From Smithellaceae bacterium (GTDB taxonomy: Bacteria > Desulfobacterota > Syntrophia > Syntrophales > Smithellaceae): a stretch of 12,138 nt of DNA. The position numbers and the translations under genes were made by a program. Numbering within the stretch: position 1 is the stretch's first letter; each line of letters begins with the position of its first letter. A model generated the notes under the pieces. That model did no database searches. It saw only the letters and a list, made by a program, of their open reading frames with translations, and was not told where the DNA came from. Shown in pieces: positions 7,512 to 12,138 of this stretch. The stretch lies in assembly GCA_028704195.1 (NCBI GenBank), contig JAQVLL010000024.1, positions 1-12,138 of the forward strand. The letters run 5' to 3'.

Positions 7512-8417
7512 TCATCCTCCCATGCATTCTAACGCCTCGTCAGATTTGGCCTTCATCTCGATTGCCCACCGGGCCTCTTCGGCGGTCACATCCCCGAACC
7601 GAAGGCGTGCGATTGACGATGCAATCCGGTATACCGACGATATCCACCGTCCGGTTTTTCCTTCCCCTTCACGCTTGAAGTGTCGCTCAAACACCGGAGC
7701 AATGGTTTCCGGGTCGGCGAAACCAGGAACGTGCTGGTTTGCCAGTGCCATGTAGATCCACACAATCTCGTCAAGAGATGTGGCATCGACACGTCCAGAC
7801 GCCATAGATTTTGCAATCTCAACGGATTCGTCGATATCCGGCACATCGAAATAGCAGGCGATATCGAACCGACTCTTGATCGCTTCGCTCAGTCCCGACA
7901 CGTCATTGCACGCCGCAACGACTCGAACCCGGGCAGGGACGCTCTTATACTTACCTCCCTTTGCCAGGGTATACATTCCCTTTTCCATCACGTCCCGAAG
8001 GATATCTTTCTTCGGGAACATCTCAAAATCGTCCATACAGACGATCCCCTGGTCGTATGCGTTGAGCAACTGCACACCGCCGTTGCTTCGGCGCGAGTCC
8101 CCCTTCAATGTCGCGCTGCTCGCGTCCATCGAGATATAGAGCGAATCCCACGAGTCAACCAGCCAGTCGATAAGTCCGGTCTTCGCCGTCCCTGCAATGC
8201 CGTAGAAGAGCAGGTGGGTCCGCTGCCGCTTGTGTGGGGTATCGAATTGACTTGCGAGCATGCAGGTCAACGCACGTTTTGCGTCGTCGTTCCCGATGAT
8301 CGACGGGCAAATAAACTTTGGCAGTATGTCGAGCGGGTTCTCCCCCCGGATCTCCTGCTCGAAACACGCCTTTGCGTAGGCTAACTCTTCCTGTGTGTAG
8401 TCGTATGGATCTCGCAC
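7512..8417 (-). CDS. Minimal MCM-like AAA+ ATPase (helicase core only)
   Basis: ATPase of the MCM group, 301 residues from GTG at 8417. After a short N-terminus, FICPSIIGNDDAKRAL (35-50) matches the MCM signature PSIxGxxxxKxA. Walker A is GIAGTAKT (73-80). Walker B lies in GIVCMDDFEMF (124-134), where MCM proteins have IDEFDKM, so the catalytic Glu is replaced by Asp130. The pre-sensor hairpin (LAKGGKYKSVPAR, 151-163), sensor 1 (AACND, 168-172), arginine finger (SRFD, R183) and a sensor-2-like RW (257-258) ahead of the final helices are all present. It is less than half the usual MCM length because the N-terminal OB-fold and zinc part is absent. The GTG start has AGGAGA seven bases upstream; an in-frame ATG at 8519 lies inside the preceding gene. 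Likely a replication helicase core or loader of the element; a remodelling or packaging role is possible. Confidence 0.88.
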   Translation of the reverse strand: MRDPYDYTQEELAYAKACFEQEIRGENPLDILPKFICPSIIGNDDAKRALTCMLASQFDTPHKRQRTHLLFYGIAGTAKTGLIDWLVDSWDSLYISMDASSATLKGDSRRSNGGVQLLNAYDQGIVCMDDFEMFPKKDILRDVMEKGMYTLAKGGKYKSVPARVRVVAACNDVSGLSEAIKSRFDIACYFDVPDIDESVEIAKSMASGRVDATSLDEIVWIYMALANQHVPGFADPETIAPVFERHFKREGEGKTGRWISSVYRIASSIARLRFGDVTAEEARWAIEMKAKSDEALECMGG

Positions 8418-8620
8418 AGTGTCTCTCCTGGATGTGCAATCCTGAATATGTCCGAAGAGAGAATGAGGGTATGTGACGATCCCGGATGGTCGGGGACCGC
8501 CTCGCGGACAAGTGTGCATGATGACCCCACCTGTTCAACGAACACTGCTTCTCTCCACGTTCCGGCAGGGTGTTCGCGGAACACCACGGGATTTCCAGGG
8601 ACAAAGGTCTGTTGCTCCAT
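8381..8620 (-). CDS. 79-residue beta-rich protein overlapping the MCM-like gene
   Basis: Unrecognised. The product looks like a compact beta barrel: FVPGNPVVF, then a charged turn, TWREAVFVEQV, CTLVREAV and HTLILSSDIFRIA make up about five strands. This resembles SH3/Tudor-like or KOW-like small domains, and loosely the first modules of the 766-residue protein. The last 37 bases overlap the GTG start of the MCM-like ATPase in another frame, which suggests translational coupling. The ATG at 8620 is preceded by a weak ribosome site; an in-frame GTG nine bases upstream is an alternative start. A DNA- or partner-binding accessory of the ATPase is a reasonable but untested idea. Confidence 0.65.
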   Translation of the reverse strand: MEQQTFVPGNPVVFREHPAGTWREAVFVEQVGSSCTLVREAVPDHPGSSHTLILSSDIFRIAHPGETLCEIHTTTHRKS

Positions 8621-8669
8621 CAGAACCACACGAACGACTCTTTCCTGAATACACCATTGGTGCCGCGTC

Positions 8670-8685
8670 CTTTTAACGTTTCGGT
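8670..8685 (-). promoter_or_regulatory. Possible promoter for the 79-residue and MCM-like genes
   Basis: On the minus strand CCGAAACGTTAAAAGG lies right after the stop of the 177-residue gene. CGAAAC fits a B-recognition element and GTTAAAAG a weak TATA box. Transcription would begin near 8650, about 30 bases before the ATG at 8620. Plausible but not strong. Confidence 0.35.
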
Positions 8686-8693
8686 GCCTCACG

Positions 8694-9227
8694 TCATTCG
8701 TCTTCGGAATCGAGCGGGTCGTCCGAGTCGCATGGCTTATTATACGACCGGTACGCTTCCATCGCATCCTTGAACCCCGCGATGTAGATATCGGCTGCAC
8801 AAGGTTCTGTCTTGTCCAGAACCTCTACTTCCCGGGCGCGATTACTTGCTCTCGACCTCGCCTGTGCCCAGGTTGGCACAGGCGGTGCGATGAACTCGTG
8901 GTGGCAGGTGCAACCTCCGTTTCCACAGGCGTGTGGTGTGTGTCCATCGATGCGAGAGAACGTTACAATCCATTCGTGTGCCAGGAGGGGTGGGTTCTTA
9001 TCGCTGGCGGTCTTGCCGTGTGCAGCGATCATCTCTGCTGCATCTGCGGGCAGCAACGTCGGCGCCGCACCAATACATGCATGCATCTCCTCGCACAATT
9101 TGAGTGCAGCAAACGTTACGTCTGCGGCTTTATCTGCATCCACTTTGAGGGGGTAACAGATTATCGCAGATCCGGCATGCTTCAACGATTCGATGAGCTT
9201 GGTTATGTTTCCGTCTGGTTCGTCCAT
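8694..9227 (-). CDS. Hypothetical protein with Cys/His cluster and acidic tail
   Basis: Unrecognised, 177 residues. The ATG at 9227 is chosen because GGAGTGA lies eight bases upstream and the previous stop is only seven bases away; a longer frame reaching 9290 would run back into the upstream gene. The N-terminal part (8-70) is alpha/beta. Residues 96-110 carry a dense metal-binding-like cluster (H96, H99, C101, C106, C108, H109, H110) right after a strand (EWIVTFSRI). A helical segment (118-163) and a strongly acidic C-terminus rich in Asp, Ser and Glu follow. The cluster could bind zinc or another metal, but it matches no family I can name. It is probably the last gene of its transcription unit, since a promoter-like site follows. 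Confidence 0.78.
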   Translation of the reverse strand: MDEPDGNITKLIESLKHAGSAIICYPLKVDADKAADVTFAALKLCEEMHACIGAAPTLLPADAAEMIAAHGKTASDKNPPLLAHEWIVTFSRIDGHTPHACGNGGCTCHHEFIAPPVPTWAQARSRASNRAREVEVLDKTEPCAADIYIAGFKDAMEAYRSYNKPCDSDDPLDSEDE

Positions 9228-9234
9228 GGTTGAT

Positions 9235-9462
9235 TCACTCCTTGATTCGGGCATGGGCCGTGATACAGACCGATCCCTTGTCACTTTCATCGTTCAGTCT
9301 TGCGGTGAGAATCACCGACTGCGATCCGTGTCGGATCGCGTTGATCACCTGTGGCGACAGGTATATCCGCGACACGTCCGGGTCGAACGTGGGGCAGATA
9401 ACCCCGCCATACCCGATAGTCCGGGTTGCAGGCACCGTGTAGTCTGGATTTTGCGGGGTCAT
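9235..9462 (-). CDS. Hypothetical protein, 75 residues
   Basis: Unrecognised small protein, probably mostly beta: TIGYGGVICP, SRIYLSP, a short helix (QVINAIRH), then SQSVILTARL and GSVCITAHARI. It has two cysteines (C23, C66). Its ATG overlaps the stop of the preceding gene (ATGA) and has GGTGG about six bases upstream, so it is translationally coupled. It ends seven bases before the next start. The packed arrangement supports it as real. No function can be given. Confidence 0.72.
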   Translation of the reverse strand: MTPQNPDYTVPATRTIGYGGVICPTFDPDVSRIYLSPQVINAIRHGSQSVILTARLNDESDKGSVCITAHARIKE

Positions 9463-9803
9463 TGTGCCACCGCCTTTACCGTCGCATCGGTAAAGGAAAC
9501 GCCAACCGCGTCAACAAATCCATTCTTCACGAGAAATGCGACCATCTCGTTGTTGCACACTATCGGGATGTCGTTTTCCCGTGCGTAATTGAAGGCGATC
9601 TGGATTCGCTCGATGCTCATAGCAAGCCCCAGATCATGCAGGTCGATTAAATCGTGGTACCCCTCACCACGTCGAGTGAGCAACCGGTCTGTGCGCTCGA
9701 TTATCTCAAATGGGGGATGCCCCTGATGAGCGTCGCGAGCCTTCCGATGTGGCGTTTGCCGAGTTATAACGATATCCCGGGCCTTTCGCGTTTCTTCTTC
9801 CAC
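9459..9803 (-). CDS. Hypothetical alpha/beta protein, 114 residues
   Basis: Unrecognised. The GTG at 9803 is preferred because GGAGGT lies five bases upstream; a TTG at 9809 would sit inside that site. The N-terminal 50 residues are strongly basic with many Arg and His, followed by a helix (SIERIQIAFNYAREN), a strand (IPIVC), another helix (EMVAFLVKNGF) and a final strand-helix unit. The alternating pattern suggests a small Rossmann-like or PIN-like fold, but the acidic catalytic residues of PIN nucleases are not all identifiable, so I do not call it one. It is the first gene after the structured 163-base spacer. Confidence 0.65.
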   Translation of the reverse strand: MEEETRKARDIVITRQTPHRKARDAHQGHPPFEIIERTDRLLTRRGEGYHDLIDLHDLGLAMSIERIQIAFNYARENDIPIVCNNEMVAFLVKNGFVDAVGVSFTDATVKAVAQ

Positions 9804-9854
9804 ACACAACCTCCGTGATTTCTGTCAAGTTTGCCGTCCGGCATTGGTGCCATC

Positions 9855-9950
9855 GGGCAGGCCGTTGTGGGGGATTGCACCCCACGCCCCGCGTGGTTAC
9901 GGGTAACGGGCTTCTGGCTTGTCCTTCTGACCACGACGCAACGGTCTCCC
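9855..9950 (-). other. Structured spacer with tRNA-like acceptor and T-arm geometry
   Basis: This lies in a 163-base gap between minus-strand genes (9804-9966). Read on the minus strand, ACCGTTG (9945-9939) pairs with CAACGGC (9867-9861) in six of seven positions. The second strand directly abuts a five-pair stem (9884-9880 with 9872-9868) closing the seven-base loop TGCAATC. That is the layout of a tRNA acceptor plus T-arm, and the loop differs from the T-loop consensus mainly at one base. The 54 bases in between contain a short hairpin (9896-9907) but no anticodon stem with a seven-base loop. A competing six-pair hairpin, 9882-9887 with 9891-9896, also exists. It could be a degenerate tRNA, a tRNA-like RNA or a leader structure. 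Confidence 0.35.
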
Positions 9951-9966
9951 GCAATTCGAGAATGTT

Positions 9967-10272
9967 CTAGGCACGAGTCCCCTCGTTGAAGGCTTGCCAC
10001 CGCTCATCCGGCGTCATGGCACAGTTTGTCAACACTTCGCAGTCGCAGAATCCGCCAGTCGCCCGGAAATAACGGATGGTCTTCGGGACGCTGACCTTCG
10101 GGAAATGACGCATGAGAACGGTTAGTGCCCCCGTCCACTTCCCATCGCAGAACGTGGGCCACATGCTAGGCATATCTTTATACCGTGGCTCATCCTTGGT
10201 CAGTTCTGTCTTGAGCAGTTCGACAAACTTGTTCCAGTCCGGGTGATCCCGGGTCATGACTTCCGAAGCCAT
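9967..10272 (-). CDS. DUF2695-like protein
   Basis: 101 residues. The core reads CD-(x8)-L, a helix (LTVLMRHFP), a second helix (SVPKTIRYFRATG) and then GGFCDCEVLTNC (73-84). A closing GG-aromatic-CDCEVL-x-N motif after two helices is how I remember the DUF2695 family, whose function is unknown; this match is from memory and unverified. Four cysteines (C42, C76, C78, C84) could bind a metal. The start overlaps the preceding stop by one base. The stop (TAG) opens the structured spacer, so this gene may end its transcription unit. Confidence 0.72.
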   Translation of the reverse strand: MASEVMTRDHPDWNKFVELLKTELTKDEPRYKDMPSMWPTFCDGKWTGALTVLMRHFPKVSVPKTIRYFRATGGFCDCEVLTNCAMTPDERWQAFNEGTRA

Positions 10273-10766
10273 CAGAACACCCCGGCGTCGCGTGCCGCCA
10301 CCTCAACCTTTTCTGCAAGCCTGCGAAGATCATACGAATTCACCAGCAGATCCCTCCGCACCGAGAGACTGCGCAATGCCACAATGAAATGGGTGCACAT
10401 CTCGCGGGATGTTATCTTGAGTATGCCCGGGTCGGCGGTTTCGACTGTCAGGACTGCATCCGCCTTGTCGCCCCACCTCGCAGACTTCCGGATCTCGCTC
10501 TGTGCCCATTCTGCAAACCGAATGTTTGCACCGAGCAATGGGATGACAACGTTGCACGGGATGTTGAGTGTGTCTTTAGACGCGGTTTGATATGCCGCGA
10601 GCAGCTTTGTAACGAGATCGGGGATCTCGTCTACCGGGACCATTACCTCTTCGTAGCAGTTCGCGCCCCACGTCTCACGGATAGCACAGTAGATGGTGAA
10701 GTCGGGGGATTTCCTCTGGCAAAACCTCGAATCCCCAACCTGTGTCTTTACGCTCATCTCACTCAC
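10272..10766 (-). CDS. Hypothetical protein, 164 residues
   Basis: Unrecognised alpha/beta protein. The GTG at 10766 is chosen because GGAGGCGTGA lies just upstream and the previous stop is four bases away; an ATG three codons later is an alternative. The first 40 residues are probably beta strands (DFTIYCAIRET). A helical region follows (EIPDLVTKLLAAYQT), then a strand (NVVIPLLGANIRF), an amphipathic stretch, and strand-helix units (AVLTVETADPGILKIT, HFIVALRSLSVRRD). The C-terminus is an Ala/Arg/Glu-rich helix. Three cysteines show no motif. Its position in a tightly packed operon is the only context. Confidence 0.75.
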   Translation of the reverse strand: MSEMSVKTQVGDSRFCQRKSPDFTIYCAIRETWGANCYEEVMVPVDEIPDLVTKLLAAYQTASKDTLNIPCNVVIPLLGANIRFAEWAQSEIRKSARWGDKADAVLTVETADPGILKITSREMCTHFIVALRSLSVRRDLLVNSYDLRRLAEKVEVAARDAGVF

Positions 10767-10770
10767 GGTG

Positions 10771-11034
10771 TCACGCCTCCTCGGTTGCTTCTGTCTCGCG
10801 CTTGAACCCCGAGACGTCCATCAAGCATTCGCCTTCGCCTAGATACTCCGCTTCCATCATGGACGTGCCATAGTGTTCGACAATGGGGACAAGACTCGCT
10901 GCCACGATAAATCTCTCGATCCGCTCCCCACCGCCCTCGCCCGGGTTGAAGATCACTACCCGCCATGCACCAAACGCCCCGGGCTGTGCCACGGGAGCGT
11001 AGAATTTCTGGTCTACTCGGTTGTTTCCTGTCAT
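10771..11034 (-). CDS. Hypothetical protein, 87 residues
   Basis: Unrecognised. The ATG overlaps the stop of the preceding gene (ATGA) and has GTGAGGA upstream. The N-terminal half holds two likely strands around WRVVIFNPGEGGG and RIERFIVAASLVPIVEHYG, separated by a Gly-rich turn. The C-terminal half is acidic with a likely helix and ends in a Glu/Thr/Ala tail. This could be a small single-domain protein of about 70 residues plus tail. No motif points to a function. Confidence 0.72.
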   Translation of the reverse strand: MTGNNRVDQKFYAPVAQPGAFGAWRVVIFNPGEGGGERIERFIVAASLVPIVEHYGTSMMEAEYLGEGECLMDVSGFKRETEATEEA

Positions 11035-11720
11035 GGTTTTTCCTCACATATTTTGAATACAGGGTCTGTTGATGATACGATCCGGTCACCTATGGGGTCG
11101 AGCCGGTCGGTCTGCCGCCGGAGAAGGTAGTTGAACACAATCCGGCCTTCTTTGCTCTCTTGTTCAATTTCCCGGAACTCTGCCAGGGTTTTATCCGTGA
11201 ATTTGACGAGATACGTATCTTCACGAGTCACGGTGTAGGTCTTTACGACTTTGACCGTGCGATATTTTACGTCGGGGACAGCCATTGCCGTGCCCCGGAT
11301 GGATTCGGAGATTGGTGGCTCGGATGCTTTGAAGTTGCGTTCTAACGCTTCCATGCCGGTGATTCGCAGCGTGCCGTTGACCTTGGGCTTCGGTTCTTCT
11401 ACCGGTTCTTCTGGTTCTTCCGGTTCTTCCGGAGCGGCCGGAATCGGGGGCGCATCGGGAGCCCTACCATTCACCGCGAATTCTCGCAACGCCTTTATCT
11501 CGTCCATACACATCTGGTTAGTCGAAAGGTGTTCTGTCTGCACTACAGTTGCCTCGTCAATGTACGTGACTCGGTATACCCGTGGCTCTGGACGAGTAAC
11601 GTCGATGAGCATGGGGTAACTCCATCGTGGGGGGTGAGTGGGGCCAGTCTTCCGGCTTCGCATGACCTGTGAAAGACCGATAACCATCTTCCCTCTATCT
11701 GATTTTGCTTTTGCTGCCAT
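11031..11720 (-). CDS. Two-part protein joined by a Pro-Glu repeat linker
   Basis: Unrecognised, 229 residues. The N-terminal part (30-85) is beta-rich (RVYRVTYIDEATVVQTEHL) with a short helix. Residues 88-113 form a stiff acidic linker of PEE and EEP repeats, encoded by tandem nine-base units (11404-11430). The C-terminal part (115-229) has strands (YRTVKVVKTYTVTREDTYLVKF) and a helix (AEFREIEQES) that resemble the N-terminal part in order, so the protein may be a diverged duplication around the linker. The ATG at 11720 has GGAGCAG eight bases upstream. The basic first 25 residues may contact nucleic acid or a membrane surface; this is a guess. Confidence 0.8.
   Translation of the reverse strand: MAAKAKSDRGKMVIGLSQVMRSRKTGPTHPPRWSYPMLIDVTRPEPRVYRVTYIDEATVVQTEHLSTNQMCMDEIKALREFAVNGRAPDAPPIPAAPEEPEEPEEPVEEPKPKVNGTLRITGMEALERNFKASEPPISESIRGTAMAVPDVKYRTVKVVKTYTVTREDTYLVKFTDKTLAEFREIEQESKEGRIVFNYLLRRQTDRLDPIGDRIVSSTDPVFKICEEKP
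11404..11430. repeat. Three tandem nine-base units in the Pro-Glu linker
   Basis: GGTTCTTCT, GGTTCTTCC, GGTTCTTCC follow one another, with a fourth copy at 11392-11400 after a three-base gap. On the coding (minus) strand they give repeated Glu-Glu-Pro. In-frame gain or loss of units would lengthen or shorten the linker without breaking the gene. Confidence 0.85.
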
Positions 11721-11739
11721 TGTTTACTGCTCCGTTCAA

Positions 11740-12036
11740 TCAATCGATGCGTGATATACATCCACACGCTTGCTTCAATCGATCTCGCGATTGTGGAAAT
11801 GGGATGAGCCACCATTCGCGCCTGTGGATGGCATATATATCGGAAATCATCTGCGCCGCCGTGGAGGGTGCCGGGAGAACGATACGATATGCGTCGTCCG
11901 GGGGGACCGGTCGCATGAGCGTTGCACGGGTCTTTGCGTGGAACGGTAAGACAAATTCAACGTCGAACGTGTCACCGTCGAAGTTCGATGCAATGCCATA
12001 CCATGCAAGCCCATTTATCGCAAATTGCTCATCCAT
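11740..12036 (-). CDS. Hypothetical protein, 98 residues
   Basis: Unrecognised. The ATG at 12036 has an excellent ribosome site (GAGGTGA, six bases upstream). The N-terminal half is beta-rich (LAWYGIAS, DTFDVEFVLPF) with a small loop between strands. Two prolines and an acidic turn precede a strand (YRIVLPA) and a helix (TAAQMISDIYAIH), and the C-terminus holds RREWWLIPF and two cysteines (C90, C92). The Trp-rich stretch may be a binding surface. The gene lies six bases after the preceding partial gene and 19 bases before the next start. Confidence 0.75.
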   Translation of the reverse strand: MDEQFAINGLAWYGIASNFDGDTFDVEFVLPFHAKTRATLMRPVPPDDAYRIVLPAPSTAAQMISDIYAIHRREWWLIPFPQSRDRLKQACGCISRID

Positions 12037-12042
12037 TGAGTT

Positions 12043-12138
12043 TCACCTCGTCGGTTGGTAGTCCGGGCACGCTGTCATGTCTTCCTGACACTTGCAGCGG
12101 CGGTGTGTCTTGTACGTCCTACCCGGGAAGTTCCGGGG
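12043..12138 (-). CDS. C-terminal end of a Cys-rich protein (partial)
   Basis: The frame is open from the window edge to a TGA at 12043-12045 and gives 31 residues ending in YKTHRRCKCQEDMTACPDYQ plus three more. Three cysteines and a basic patch (C15, C17, C24 of the fragment) look like part of a zinc-binding knuckle. The stop lies six bases before the next start, matching the packing of the rest of the operon. The other two frames stop early. The function cannot be told from this fragment. Confidence 0.6.
   Translation of the reverse strand, partial: PRNFPGRTYKTHRRCKCQEDMTACPDYQPTR

Noticed and set aside
7680..8384. Plus-strand open frame (234 codons) opposite the MCM-like gene
   Set aside because: The minus strand encodes all MCM motifs, and the plus-strand product has none and no ribosome site.
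8418..8519. N-terminal extension of the MCM-like protein from ATG 8519
   Set aside because: The extra 34 residues are Pro/Gly/Arg/His-rich, lie fully inside the overlapping 79-residue gene, and lack a ribosome site, while GTG 8417 has AGGAGA at a proper distance.
9459..9803. PIN-type nuclease in the 114-residue protein
   Set aside because: The alternating helix-strand pattern is suggestive, but the set of acidic catalytic residues cannot be identified, so no toxin or nuclease call is justified.
9804..9966. Cobalamin riboswitch or complete class II tRNA on the minus strand
   Set aside because: GGTGCAAT-CC and CGGGAGACCG recall riboswitch boxes, but they are in the wrong order and the conserved core is missing. 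For a tRNA, no anticodon stem with a seven-base loop and no convincing D-arm can be drawn.
9764..10000. Minus-strand frame of 78 codons across the structured spacer
   Set aside because: It overlaps the ends of two better-supported genes, has no ribosome site, and its composition is not protein-like.

Overview
The window looks like part of an extrachromosomal or integrated element (virus, plasmid or provirus) of a methanogen-like archaeon, possibly Methanomicrobiales-type. This is inference from four things. There is a clear archaeal promoter (TATAAATA, with a GTGAGGA ribosome site about 35 bases later). Most starts carry GGTGA or GGAGG ribosome sites. The one recognisable replication gene is an MCM-type AAA+ ATPase. 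The DNA is fairly GC-rich but the proteins lack the strongly acidic bias of haloarchaea. No rRNA, canonical tRNA, CRISPR array, transposase or integrase is visible, and nearly all genes are unrecognised.

Layout. Bases 1-4707 form a tightly packed plus-strand operon of eight genes: a small hydrophobic-patch protein (partial or uncertain start), a 664-residue double zinc-ribbon protein with an STI1-like NP repeat, three unrecognised proteins, a glutaredoxin-fold protein, a short helical protein and a winged-helix regulator. A separate one-gene plus-strand unit follows (4782-5018): a 78-residue, very basic protein with its own promoter and hairpin terminator. Bases 5019-5154 are a convergent intergenic region with two hairpins around a (TC)13 tract.

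From 12138 down to 5155 everything is on the minus strand: a partial Cys-rich gene, five packed genes of which one resembles the DUF2695 family, a 163-base structured spacer, three more packed genes (one with a Cys/His cluster), a likely promoter, a 79-residue beta-rich protein overlapping the start of a minimal MCM-like ATPase, a second promoter, and a 766-residue protein with two duplicated modules.

How it may work together (inference): the MCM-like ATPase lacks the usual N-terminal DNA-binding half, so DNA or partner binding may come from the adjacent 79- and 766-residue proteins. The plus-strand operon, with proline/glutamine-rich, zinc-binding and membrane-like proteins, could be a structural or assembly module ending in its regulator. 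The basic 78-residue protein is the best candidate for an abundant DNA-associated or virion protein. No stretch longer than 300 bases lacks a gene.
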